The notes beneath the pieces are model-generated. The model made no database searches, was not told the origin of the DNA, and worked only from the letters and a program-made list of their open reading frames with translations. Position numbers and translations under genes: made by a program. A DNA stretch of 64,000 nt from Chryseobacterium pennae (GTDB lineage: Bacteria; Bacteroidota; Bacteroidia; Flavobacteriales; Weeksellaceae). The stretch covers positions 58,525-122,524 of the forward strand of contig NZ_QNVT01000019.1 in NCBI RefSeq assembly GCF_003385515.1. The letters run 5' to 3'. Position 1 is the first letter of the stretch; each line of letters opens with the position of its first letter. Shown here one piece after another: positions 51,770 through 60,461 of the stretch.

Positions 51770-51794
51770 AGCTCCTTTTTAAGGAGCTTTTTTT
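51770..51794 (+). terminator. Terminator after tRNA-Arg
   Basis: AGCTCCTT, TTT, AAGGAGCT, then seven T residues. Confidence 0.88.
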
Positions 51795-51919
51795 GTTTGT
51801 ATACTCCGGAAAATCCTCCCGATATCAATATACTTTAAGCATTACTTTAAATGTTATTTAAACAGTCTTTTTTATTAAGTACATTCATTAATATTGCCTA
51901 AATTACTGGACTATAAATA

Positions 51920-52744
51920 ATGAAATCAGACAACCAAACCTATCATCATTATAGACTGCCCGTTCCAAAAGAATTTGAGACGGTGTTTTCTCATTTTTAT
52001 TTTGCAGAGAACAATTCAACAGGTCCGATAACCAAAACCCTGCTGCCATCCTTTCAGACTATTATGGTGTTCAATTTCGGTACTAAAGCCCGGTTGGTTT
52101 CCAGCGCGCAAAGCGAAATTGAAGTAGATAAATGTATCGTACTTGGGCCCATAAAGTCTGCTTTTGAATATACCCTTACCCCCGGAGCGCAAATTTTAGT
52201 TGCTAATTTCAAAGATGATGCCTTTTATCGCTTTTTTGGCCAAGCATTTCTTTCTGACCATCTGCCAATACATCCTGATGAAGCAATGGAAGAAAATTGT
52301 TTTACCTATTTGTGGCATCAATTAAATGACATCCCAAACATCTCAGATAAAGTAGATTGTATTCTTGATTTTTGCAGACCCTATCTAAAATTGCAGGACT
52401 CTACTTCTGCTTTGCTGGCTAATTTTAAAGACGACACCCTAAATCCTATCAAATCTATTGCAGAAGAAACCGGACAGACGGAAAGGAATGTACAATTGAT
52501 GCACAAAAAGCATTTTGGATATAGTGCCAAAGAAGTCAGCAGATACAAACGTTTTGTAAAAGCAATCAGACAAATAGAACAAGTTCTTTTGTCATCGAAG
52601 AATGTGGATTGGTTTGAAGTTGTAGATCAATGCGGATATTATGATCAAAGCCAGCTTATCCACGATTTTAAGCATTTCATCAATCTTTCTCCTAAACATT
52701 TTGTAAGGTTCCAGCAAGATATTTGCCAGGCTTCAGCTGAATAG
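51920..52744 (+). CDS. AraC-family transcriptional regulator
   Basis: The 274-residue protein has an N-terminal sensor domain (about residues 1-150) and a C-terminal AraC domain with two helix-turn-helices; the second shows VDQCGYYDQSQLIHDFKHFINLSPKHF, the classic signature. It precedes a quinone-reductase gene by 77 bases. That pairing (an AraC regulator with an MdaB/KefF-like flavoprotein) suggests it controls the reductase in response to quinones or oxidants. Inducer unknown. Confidence 0.88.
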   Translation: MKSDNQTYHHYRLPVPKEFETVFSHFYFAENNSTGPITKTLLPSFQTIMVFNFGTKARLVSSAQSEIEVDKCIVLGPIKSAFEYTLTPGAQILVANFKDDAFYRFFGQAFLSDHLPIHPDEAMEENCFTYLWHQLNDIPNISDKVDCILDFCRPYLKLQDSTSALLANFKDDTLNPIKSIAEETGQTERNVQLMHKKHFGYSAKEVSRYKRFVKAIRQIEQVLLSSKNVDWFEVVDQCGYYDQSQLIHDFKHFINLSPKHFVRFQQDICQASAE

Positions 52745-52821
52745 CCTTTTCGTTTTCTTACAATTTTTCCGTTTGTGAGCATCCTACTTTTGTTTTGTTC
52801 AATTACTTAAAAACAAACAAA

Positions 52822-53457
52822 ATGAAACATCTTATTATTTATGCCCATCCTAATAAGGCCAGTTTAAATCATCTATTTAAACAAACGGTTGAAGAAACAT
52901 TACTGCAACAAAAACATGAGGTTGTAGTCAGGGATTTGTACCAGCTTAATTTTGATCCGGTGCTATCCCTTGAAGATATGGACGGACAACGCAGAGGCAT
53001 TGTTAATGAAGCCATCAGAACTGAGCAGGAATACATTGCCTGGGCGGAAGTGGTAACGTTTATTTATCCGATATGGTGGACAGGTATGCCGGGCATAATG
53101 AAAGGGTACATCGATAGGGTATTTAGCTATGGATTTGCCTATCGTTATGACAGTGGTGTACAAAAAGGACTGCTGGCTGGCAAGGCCGCTTATATTATCA
53201 ATTCGCATGGAAAAGCAAAAGCGGAATATCAGGAAATAGGAATGGATAATGCCTTAAAGCTCACCTCAGATACAGGTGTCTATACGTATTGCGGCTTCGA
53301 CATTAAGCAGCATTTCTTCTTTGACCGTGCCGACCGTGCAACCGCAGAGATTATAAAGGGATGGAAAACGGCAATAGTTGATGCTTATGCCATTAGCAAA
53401 CCTAATGATAAAATGCAAGAGGAAATAGAAAGAGAAATACCTCACTGGGAAAAATAG
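52822..53457 (+). CDS. NAD(P)H dehydrogenase (quinone), flavodoxin-like fold
   Basis: From the ATG at 52822 the protein is 211 residues: MKHLIIYAHPNKASLNHLF (flavin phosphate loop), VTFIYPIWWTGMPGIMKGYIDRVFSYGFAY (substrate and FMN/FAD site) and a C-terminal YCGFDIKQHFFFD. This is the MdaB/KefF/NQO1-like quinone reductase family, which reduces quinones by two electrons. A TTG start at 52795 would add nine non-conserved residues. It sits directly after the AraC gene that probably regulates it. Confidence 0.9.
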   Translation: MKHLIIYAHPNKASLNHLFKQTVEETLLQQKHEVVVRDLYQLNFDPVLSLEDMDGQRRGIVNEAIRTEQEYIAWAEVVTFIYPIWWTGMPGIMKGYIDRVFSYGFAYRYDSGVQKGLLAGKAAYIINSHGKAKAEYQEIGMDNALKLTSDTGVYTYCGFDIKQHFFFDRADRATAEIIKGWKTAIVDAYAISKPNDKMQEEIEREIPHWEK

Positions 53458-53475
53458 CAGTTCCACAATCTACAC

Positions 53476-53501
53476 AAGCCTTCTTTTCAGAGGGCTTTTT
53501 T
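53476..53501 (+). terminator. Probable terminator after the quinone reductase gene
   Basis: AAGCCTTC and GAGGGCTT (one T-G pair) around six bases, followed by T residues. Confidence 0.65.
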
Positions 53502-53620
53502 GTTATATTTGCGGAAAATTAATAACGATGCCTATTCCAAAGACTCCTTAGGCTTATTGTAGTTGAAAGATTCTCTCTCGGCATTTCCGCCACTAGTCAA
53601 TATGAAATTTAAAAATAACT

Positions 53621-54652
53621 ATGAAATTAACGCTGAAAATACTGAAGTTTACTGGTAAGCTTATAGTAGGAATTCTAATATTATTATTTCTCTCTGGGAT
53701 GTGTTACCGGTTATTGAGTTCAAAACCAGTCCCGCCAGGTAAATTAGTTAATGTTAATGGTACTAATATTCATGTGCGGGTAGAAGGTGAAAAAACATCA
53801 TTGCCTACTATTATTATGGAAGCTGGGGCACACAGCAATACAGATATGCTGCACTGGATAGCAGAAGGTTTGAAAGACAAAACAAGAGTTATCCGGTATG
53901 ACAGAGATGGAAAATGGTTTAGCGAATCGAGTAATAGTGATCAAATATCTCCTGAGTTGTATGCACACCAGCTTCATAAATTATTAGAGAAAGTTGGTGA
54001 AAAACCACCTTATATTTTGGTTGGTCATTCTATGGGAGGTCCTTATAGTAGAATATTTAGAGATCTTTATCCAAACGAAGTTGAAGGAATTGTTTTCATA
54101 GATTCAAGTCATCCTGAACAATGGAAGCGCTTAGCTCAAAAAGAATTGGTTCCTGAAGGGCAGGCAAAATTATTGAAAATAGGATCTATCCTTACCGATT
54201 TAGGTATTTTGGGTATTTATAACAAAACAATGGGTAAAGCACCGTATCAAGGTGATGGTTTACCTAAAGAATTGTATGGCCGTTAACAATTGCTTACTAA
54301 TTATTCTGGTGATGTGTATCGTATGTTTTTAAGAGAGAATGAACTTACTAATGATGTGCTGAAGCGTGCTGGTAAAGCAAAGGCTTTAGATTCACTACCT
54401 GTGTTGGTTTTTACTGCGACAGAACAGTATAAAGAATCCCAAAAAGAAAAATACAGAAAATCAGGAATTGACCCTGAAAAGCAAGTTCAATTATGGTTTG
54501 ACATGCAAAAAGAACTAAAAGAACTCTCTTCCAATGGAAAACAAATGATTATGAACGCCAGTCATGGTACCATCATTACAAAAAAAGAAAATGCTGATGC
54601 AATAAATAAAGAGATTCTTTTATTAGCTGAAAGTATTGGAAAGAAAAATTAA
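53621..54652 (+). pseudogene. Membrane-anchored alpha/beta hydrolase, interrupted by one in-frame TAA
   Basis: The frame runs 344 codons with a single internal stop, TAA at 54284-54286, and continues in the same frame. The first 221 residues have an N-terminal membrane helix (GILILLFLSGMCYRLL), IIMEAGAHSNTD, RYDRDGKWF and the nucleophile Ser137 in LVGHSMGGPYSRI. The segment after the stop carries the missing catalytic His in NASHGTII and a typical C-terminal helix. As written the triad is split, so the product is inactive unless the stop is read through. A single base change or a sequencing error could explain it. Confidence 0.85.
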
Positions 54653-54792
54653 AACCCTCATGCGAGCAGCTTGTTCGTGTCCAGAATAAAGTTTTTTTAG
54701 AGATTTAAAGACAGAAATGCGCTACCACAAAAAACAATAGGTACTCAATAATACACAAGCCAACTTTATTGGAAATGAAATATATTAATATT

Positions 54793-54821
54793 TTGAAATT
54801 AGTTTTATTTAGTTATATTTG
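54793..54821 (+). promoter_or_regulatory. Promoter of the Cys-rich leader peptide gene
   Basis: TTG at 54793-54795, an 18-base spacer and TATATTTG at 54814-54821: a full match to the Bacteroidetes -33/-7 form. The leader would be about 40 bases before the ATG at 54869. Confidence 0.7.
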
Positions 54822-54868
54822 GAAATGAGAACGATATGTTCTAAAAACTAACAAACTAATAAACAACT

Positions 54869-55042
54869 ATGAAAAATCTTAAGAAAATCACAAGAGACAG
54901 TATGAAGTCTATCAAAGGAGCAGGTCCAACTTATTGCAGAGTGGGATATATCTATATGTGTGCTTCTATTTATGAATGTATTCCAGAGCAGGACATTTGG
55001 GACTGTGCTTGCGGATGTGTTCCTGTCACAAGAAATTTCTAA
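54869..55042 (+). CDS. Bacteriocin-like leader peptide (57 residues, Cys-rich core)
   Basis: The complete frame starts MKNLKKITRDSMKSIKGAG, the leader form of Bacteroidetes bacteriocin-like or natural-product precursors (MKNLKKL-R--LK-I-GG type), with G17-A18-G19 in place of the double glycine. The core after it holds six cysteines (23, 31, 37, 46, 48, 50), including DCACGC, and ends VPVTRNF. Six cysteines could form three disulphides. A canonical promoter lies upstream and a strong terminator downstream, so it is a complete single-gene unit. No peptidase-transporter or modification gene is adjacent. The product could be a signal, a bacteriocin or a redox peptide. Confidence 0.75.
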   Translation: MKNLKKITRDSMKSIKGAGPTYCRVGYIYMCASIYECIPEQDIWDCACGCVPVTRNF

Positions 55043-55270
55043 CTAACTTTTTCAGAATATTCTGATTATAAGACAATTAATTAAGCCACCTTTTCTAGGT
55101 GGCTTTTGTTATATTTTTGAGAGACTAAGACCTTTCAGATATAGAAAAATATAAAATTATTTTCTATTTACAATAAAGTTCTTGAATTTATGGATTACAA
55201 ATATTTTCAAACTGTAATAGTGGGGCACACGTTCGGAAACTCTGATAGAACATTATTTAAACAATATTTT
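55043..55270. other. Spacer after the leader peptide, no gene
   Basis: Apart from the terminator at 55083-55107 I see no frame, RNA or repeat here. Confidence 0.5.
55083..55107 (+). terminator. Terminator after the Cys-rich peptide gene
   Basis: AAGCCACCT, TTTCT, AGGTGGCTT, then TT and a T-rich tail. Confidence 0.85.
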
Positions 55271-55663
55271 TTAACATGACAGTAAATCTGCTGTATCAAC
55301 ATCAACTATTTTTTTTTGTGCAATTTTATAGCTATGCTCATCGGCTCCGAAGAGATACTGACTTAATTCTTTAATTGTAAAATTATCAATTTCTTAGGAT
55401 TTGAAATTAGAATAAAAGAGATTATTATCATTAAAAAAAACTTCAAGTTCCTCAAAACTGTTAAAATTATGTAATTCATCCTTTGTATAAGTAGATTCAT
55501 CATCTACGAATCCCGTAGGACATTCTTCCCAGGTTAAAATAATCTGATCATTATATAACCAAACCTTTATTAAGCCAGTATTTTCGTTTTGTTCGTTTTC
55601 ATTGTAAATGTAATAACACGATTTGTGTGATTGAATTTTGGAAATAAACTTTTCTCTATTCAT
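55271..55663 (-). pseudogene. Small immunity-like protein, interrupted by one in-frame TAA
   Basis: From the ATG at 55663 the frame codes 89 residues (MNREKFISKIQSHKSCYYIY) and meets TAA at 55394-55396. In the same frame it then continues with 40 clearly coding residues (EIDNFTIKELSQYLFGADEH and onward) to TAA at 55271-55273. The natural product was probably about 130 residues. Small, acidic, aromatic-rich cytosolic proteins of this sort are typical immunity proteins of Bacteroidetes polymorphic toxins, but I cannot name a family. The ATG overlaps the stop of a remnant frame, a coupling expected after a toxin gene. Mutation or sequencing error are both possible. Confidence 0.65.
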
Positions 55664-55754
55664 TTTTTTCTTTTAGCACAGGATTAGGATCAATGGTGTA
55701 TTTTTCATAGGACCTTTTAATGGTGTCCGGCTCTTGGGTAAAAGGTCTTACTCC
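55656..55754 (-). pseudogene. Coding-like 3' remnant ahead of the immunity-like gene
   Basis: The minus strand between TAA (55755-55757) and TAG (55656-55658) has 32 sense codons with protein-like composition (GVRPFTQEPDTIKRSYEKYT, then IDPNPVLKEKNE) and no start codon. Its stop overlaps the next gene's ATG by eight bases, as a real upstream gene would. It may be the 3' tail of a lost toxin gene. Short length keeps confidence low. Confidence 0.35.
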
Positions 55755-55792
55755 TTACATTAAGATAAATGTATTAATATTAACCAACTCTA

Positions 55793-56350
55793 TCAGCTTT
55801 TAGAAACAGAATTGAATAAAGCCCGATTAATATCGTTAAAAAACGCTAGGAAAGAAGAAGTACAGGCGATCAGTGTATCTTTGTGTATCTGGATTTCATA
55901 AATTTCAGTACCATTCTGTTTATACCAATACTTAAACTTTATGATATTATTTTCAAGAGTATAAAAAATCATGATCTCATCAAAGAAAAAGCTCGTCAGT
56001 ATATTACCTGTTTTAAAATAATTCCGATCAAAAAAAATGACATTTTCGGTACCTTCTATTTCGGGATCTTCTGTAATAAGGTCCATAAAATCTTCCCATT
56101 CTTTCCAATACTGTAAGATGAGTGCATCTGATATGTAAAATAAATCATTTTTAATGGTTGTATTTGCCTCTAATATTGCTTTAAGACTTTCACAGTCAAC
56201 ATAAAAATAGCTTAGATTATTTTCATCCTTATTGGCGATATCCCTTCCGTTAATAATCAATTTTAATGTACCAAATAGGTTATTAAAAGAGTTATTGTGG
56301 CACAATTCTACTTCTAATATCAGATTTTTAGACTCATATATTATATTCAT
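55793..56350 (-). CDS. Hypothetical 185-residue immunity-like protein
   Basis: This is a cytosolic, acidic, aromatic-rich protein. It opens MNIIYESKNLILEVELCHNN and includes LKLIINGRDIANKDENN and WKEWEDFMDLITEDPE, a pattern of beta strands then acidic helices like several polymorphic-toxin immunity families (Imm42 was considered, not confirmed). It is 23 bases downstream of the 133-residue gene, and both precede the broken immunity-like gene. No toxin gene is intact nearby. Confidence 0.6.
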   Translation of the reverse strand: MNIIYESKNLILEVELCHNNSFNNLFGTLKLIINGRDIANKDENNLSYFYVDCESLKAILEANTTIKNDLFYISDALILQYWKEWEDFMDLITEDPEIEGTENVIFFDRNYFKTGNILTSFFFDEIMIFYTLENNIIKFKYWYKQNGTEIYEIQIHKDTLIACTSSFLAFFNDINRALFNSVSKS

Positions 56351-56373
56351 TTTAATGATGATGATTATGTTTT

Positions 56374-56775
56374 CTAGTTAATTTTGAAAGGAATCATATC
56401 GGATGTTGAGCCAAAGTATTCCATTTGAAAATAATAGGTTTTGTTTTTGGTAACATTGAAGTTAGCTCCTCTAAAATTGAGAAATAATTCATCATACATT
56501 TCTTCCAGCTTAGCTGGTATCACAAATTGAGCAGTTGCCCCGGTTTCAATGGCAATTACATTCTCAGTGTATGTAGTGGGTGATATATAATTGACTCCTC
56601 TATGTACTTTATTTTGATGCTCATCATACAAATTAACAGTTCTTCTTGTGAAGCCTCCCGAATCATCAGAGATATTGGAGTAGATAATTTTTTCAGAAAA
56701 ATTATGTACGGTTATCGTAAATAACAGGATTGATTCTGTCTGTTTGATATCTACACTTATCTTAATTGTATTCAT
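56374..56775 (-). CDS. Hypothetical 133-residue beta-rich protein
   Basis: The protein has no signal peptide and reads as an all-beta sandwich: ILLFTITVHNFSEKIIY, TAQFVIPAKLEEMYDELFLNF, KNKTYYFQMEYFG. Such a fold occurs in immunoglobulin-like and immunity proteins. It shares an operon with the 185-residue gene (23 bases apart). Function not recognised. Confidence 0.55.
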   Translation of the reverse strand: MNTIKISVDIKQTESILLFTITVHNFSEKIIYSNISDDSGGFTRRTVNLYDEHQNKVHRGVNYISPTTYTENVIAIETGATAQFVIPAKLEEMYDELFLNFRGANFNVTKNKTYYFQMEYFGSTSDMIPFKIN

Positions 56776-56899
56776 GTTTCCGTGGTTTAGTTTGTAATGT
56801 ATTGATGCTTTTTACCTCTAATGATTACCTTTGGTCTTTTCTGAATGGCACCTTTACATTTTCATGGGATATTTTCTGCAATATCAGATAAATTATCAA

Positions 56900-56936
56900 T
56901 TTAAAAAAGGCTTTTCTTATAAAAAGAAAAGCCTTT
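56900..56936 (-). terminator. Terminator of the TPR/SmpA-like exported protein gene
   Basis: On the minus strand AAAGGCTTTTCTT, a five-base loop, AAGAAAAGCCTTT, then TTT. Confidence 0.85.
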
Positions 56937-56957
56937 ATATCTGGTTGGTTTATCAGA

Positions 56958-58004
56958 TTATTTTAACTGTGTTACCCCAGTTACTTTCTGTGTTTTCTTA
57001 TCAATGGTAACCATTACATTGGACCATGTCCAGAATTCAGAATACTCATAAGAATCTACAGCTCTTGGTTTGTTAAATTCTTCTTCCAATATCTTTTTAG
57101 TCATTCCTACAGCGATTGTTCCGTTAAAAATTGATTCTCCGAAGCTTTTGCCATACTTTTTAATTAAAGATGCTTTTCTTTCTGTGGTTTGCAGGTCTAG
57201 CTGTTCTTTAGTTTTATAGTCATCACCGAAAAGATAGGATAAGTTTATGGTAGGGAGATATTTATCCTTTATTTTTTTAGACATATTATAGAAAAAATTA
57301 TTTTTAAAATAATTCTCTATTCTAAAGTTAAACGTTGCAAAACCTTTATTCATAGAAGAATTGTTTTCATAGGTGATAAAATGAACCTTATGGGGCTTAT
57401 CATAATCAGACAATAAATCTTTTATTTGCTGTCTGGCTACATAAGCCTGTTCTTCAGAAAGATTTAGCGCATTCACATCTAAATTTCTCAATACTTTTAC
57501 CAGTTTATGAGCCTCTATCTGGTTAAAATAAACCCCGTCAATTGTACTTTTTATAGCTTTTATATCCTCCGGGTTAATATCACTTTCTTTCTTATATTTT
57601 TCTAATCTTTCCAAGGATTCCTTATAAGCCTGGGCTGCCTTATCATAATCTCCTTTCCATAAATAATGATTTGCTTTAACAAGATAGCAGTTAGCAACTT
57701 CATAATAACTTCTATTTTTATTACTCATTTCTTTAAAACTATTGTTGGCATATGAAATAATAATGTCATACTTATAGTCATCAAAATTAGGATCAAAGCA
57801 AAAAGTAGGTAACTGTTCAGCATCTCGATTAAACCAATAACTGTCAGGATTGGCAATTCCTTTTTCTTTTAAATAGGTTAATGCCTCAGTGTGTTTTTCT
57901 CCTCTGATTAATTTATTATACTTATTTTCATTAACCTTCATTTGTGCATTCATGCTAAGGCTGAAGGTTATTAGCAATGGTGTTAATAATTTACGTGTTT
58001 TCAT
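56958..58004 (-). CDS. Exported protein with TPR part and SmpA/OmlA-like C-terminus
   Basis: From the ATG at 58004 the protein is 348 residues with a signal peptide (MKTRKLLTPLLITFSLSMNAQ). Residues about 90-150 have TPR-type helices (YEVANCYLVKANHYLWKGDYDKAAQAYKESLERL). The last 50 residues (GMTKKILEEEFNKPRAVDSYEYSEFWTWSNVMVTID) look like a SmpA/BamE-type domain, which binds lipid or protein partners in the envelope. It is probably periplasmic or lipid-facing. The N-terminal extension to 58040 does not look like part of the protein. Confidence 0.7.
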   Translation of the reverse strand: MKTRKLLTPLLITFSLSMNAQMKVNENKYNKLIRGEKHTEALTYLKEKGIANPDSYWFNRDAEQLPTFCFDPNFDDYKYDIIISYANNSFKEMSNKNRSYYEVANCYLVKANHYLWKGDYDKAAQAYKESLERLEKYKKESDINPEDIKAIKSTIDGVYFNQIEAHKLVKVLRNLDVNALNLSEEQAYVARQQIKDLLSDYDKPHKVHFITYENNSSMNKGFATFNFRIENYFKNNFFYNMSKKIKDKYLPTINLSYLFGDDYKTKEQLDLQTTERKASLIKKYGKSFGESIFNGTIAVGMTKKILEEEFNKPRAVDSYEYSEFWTWSNVMVTIDKKTQKVTGVTQLK

Positions 58005-58147
58005 TGTAATTAGTTTAATATTTTTTTTAAAATCGGGCAAATGTAATAAATTATTTCACAAAAAAGCCTCTTTGAAAATTTCTTTATTCATAGCAATAAT
58101 TATGTAGTAGTAAAAGGTTTGTATTCTTTATTGATACAGAAAATAGA

Positions 58148-58678
58148 AAATATTTTATTTTTTTAAGTGCCGAAGAAGAGAAGCTGATTGTTTCTGAAGC
58201 TGATAATGTAGAATGGGAAATGGGATGCAGATTTAAAGCGGGGTGTTCAGTATTATAGATATATGGATGATTCTAAGAAAAAAAAATAATCAGGATCTTA
58301 AAATAGATGTATTACCTGATGGGCATTTCCTTGGAAGAAAAGATTAAAAAGAATTTTAACCTTGAAAATTCTTTTGATCAGGTTATTATCAATGAATATG
58401 AACCCGGACAGGGAATATCCAACCATATAGACTGTGTATCTTGTTTTGAGGATATTATTATCTCTGTAAGCCTTTTATCTTCCTGTGTTATGCAGTTTTC
58501 AAAAGATAGGGAACAACAGGAAATCCTATTACAACCCCGAAGTCTTTTGCTGTTAAGCGGAGAGGCAAGATATCATTGGAAACATGGTATAAAAGCTGTA
58601 AAAAATGATAAGTGGTCAGATACAATAATCCCCCGAAAAAGACGGATATCTATAACTTTCCGGAAAATTAAAGAATAA
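58148..58678 (+). pseudogene. AlkB-type 2-oxoglutarate/Fe(II) dioxygenase, broken by three frameshifts
   Basis: Four pieces in three frames line up with an AlkB-like protein: KYFIFLSAEEEKLIVSEA and VEWEMG up to about 58225; DLKRGVQYYRYMDD from 58230; NNQDLKIDVLPDG from 58285 to 58323; and ISLEEKIKKNFN from 58325 to the end. The last piece contains the family core INEYEPGQGISNHIDC (Fe ligands His and Asp), LSGEARYHWKHGI and the closing RRISITFRKI. One shift lies in a run of nine A (58278-58286). An intact gene would encode an alkylation-repair dioxygenase of about 180-200 residues. Only the last 123 codons are open. Confidence 0.85.
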
Positions 58679-58924
58679 AAAGATCCCCTGTTTGAGGAAG
58701 AGCCGAGGGGTATTTATCAATTTACAGTCTGAAAAAGAATATAAAATAATAAAGACTGATACAAATAGTTTAAAAAAATATTAGAAAACAAAAAAAATGA
58801 AACCGCTCTTTTAGAAATAATCTAACTGTCAAAAAATATGGATAAAGTTCCTATATTGCGACGGATTTTTCAATGTAATAAATTAATACAACCAAAAAAC
58901 GGCTAACCCTGTAACACTAAGACC

Positions 58925-60328
58925 ATGATAAACCCAAGACAATTTACCAGTTATAAAAAAGCTGATTCTTCTGATACTGCTTCTGTTCAGCCTGACAGAA
59001 TACTGACAAGCTATCCTACCGAAACTTTAGTTGAAAAAGATAAAAAATACAAGGAACAGAAGATTCTGATTCCTGAATTCTCCTTGCCAGGAAGTCTTGC
59101 AAAACCGGAACTGGAAGGATTAACTTTTCATTTTATGGCATTTCCGACACTTTTTGAGTACGCAGATTTCAGATTAATCGATGGAAATAAATATGAGTTG
59201 CTGGGCTTTAATGGTAAGCCTGTTCCTGAGCTTACTTCTGAATTGGTAGATTTGTATACCGAAGCCATGCAGGTTTATTTTGAGCAAAATAGTGAACCTT
59301 CAGTATATAGTGAAAAGGATACCTTTTATCATAAAGAAGATATAACATTACTTACAGGGAAAGTGAAGTGGGATTTCAGTACCTATCTGAGGCAGACCAC
59401 AGAGGTGGAAAATGAAAGCCTTTATGAACTTGAAAAAGAAGGAGAACTTGAATATGAGGAATTTGATGAAGATTTCAATTATACCACCGATTATGATCTG
59501 CCTGTTTTCAAAGACGAAAACGGAAATACTTTAGAATTTGTATGCCGTTTGTATGCACCAAATTTTCCGGGTTCACATTATCTTTTTTATTCAAAGGAAA
59601 CACAACTTGTCCGTCAGTTTTCTAAGTCTCCGAGAAGGCAAGAGCATCAGATTTATTTTAACAGACTCGAAAATCCTGATCCGGGTATAGATGTTTTAGA
59701 AGAAATTTCAGATCCGTCGAAAGTTTTTACCGAACCATCTTACTTCCATCAGATGGTTCTATTACCTAAATACAGTTTTCCGGGGTCCATTGCCCATAAA
59801 AAATATGCTGATCTGAGGTTTCATTTTGTGATTGTGCCGGTTTTTAATACCTGGGTAGATTTCAGATTAACTGAAGATAATATCTATGAAGTATTGTGTT
59901 TTGATGATCAGTTACCAGGAGATTTTACCCCTGAGTTTATCAAAAGGTGTGAGGATAATATAGATACCTATTTTGAAGAAATTCCAGAAAAAACACGTTA
60001 TTTTATTGCATCTGATACGGAGATGGAATATGATTCATTACTGTTAAGCACCGGTACGGAACCTATCTGGGATCAAGCAGATTATATGCGTGAGAAAACA
60101 GAAGAAGAAATCCAGGCCGATTATGATGCTAGTCATATGAATATATTAAGCGATCCTTTTCAGGATAGAGACTATGTAACCGATTATGATGCACCGGAAC
60201 TGAAGGACGAAAACGGAGATACCATGGTGTTTATTGCCCAATTGTATGAAGGGATACTGTTCGGAAGCTATTATCTGTATTATTCTCCAAAAACAAGGTT
60301 GGTTCGACAGTTTTTTCAATGTACTTAA
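58925..60328 (+). CDS. 467-residue protein of two tandem homologous domains
   Basis: No signal peptide; probably cytosolic. Two copies of about 200 residues are evident: ILIPEFSLPGSLAKPELEGL, TFHFMAFPTLFEYADFRL, TTDYDLPVFKDENGNTLEF and YSKETQLVRQF in the first; VLLPKYSFPGSIAHKKYADL, RFHFVIVPVFNTWVDFRL, VTDYDAPELKDENGDTMVF and YSPKTRLVRQF in the second. The C-terminal part of each is distantly like DUF1963/YwqG. The domain is not one I can name. It precedes an LRR-like gene by 133 bases, and the pair may be functionally linked. Confidence 0.75.
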   Translation: MINPRQFTSYKKADSSDTASVQPDRILTSYPTETLVEKDKKYKEQKILIPEFSLPGSLAKPELEGLTFHFMAFPTLFEYADFRLIDGNKYELLGFNGKPVPELTSELVDLYTEAMQVYFEQNSEPSVYSEKDTFYHKEDITLLTGKVKWDFSTYLRQTTEVENESLYELEKEGELEYEEFDEDFNYTTDYDLPVFKDENGNTLEFVCRLYAPNFPGSHYLFYSKETQLVRQFSKSPRRQEHQIYFNRLENPDPGIDVLEEISDPSKVFTEPSYFHQMVLLPKYSFPGSIAHKKYADLRFHFVIVPVFNTWVDFRLTEDNIYEVLCFDDQLPGDFTPEFIKRCEDNIDTYFEEIPEKTRYFIASDTEMEYDSLLLSTGTEPIWDQADYMREKTEEEIQADYDASHMNILSDPFQDRDYVTDYDAPELKDENGDTMVFIAQLYEGILFGSYYLYYSPKTRLVRQFFQCT

Positions 60329-60461
60329 TAAAAAATTGTCGCTCATTGTTTTTAACCCTCACTAAGAGAAATTGCTGCTGAAATATCAGAAGAAATGATA
60401 TTCCGATCATTGAATGAAATCCATACTTAAATAGTATCATCAGAAATTGAAAACAGGCCAA

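Noticed and set aside
56790..56899. Coding-like remnants on the minus strand (HENVKVPFRKDQR, and another frame with RPKVIIRGKKHQYITN)
   Set aside because: Two frames look equally coding, each is short, and neither has a start; chance cannot be excluded.
60355..60429. Twenty-five-codon coding-like tail (LREIAAEISEEMIFRSL) between the 467-residue and LRR-like genes
   Set aside because: It is too short and has no start; it may be a remnant of an earlier gene copy.
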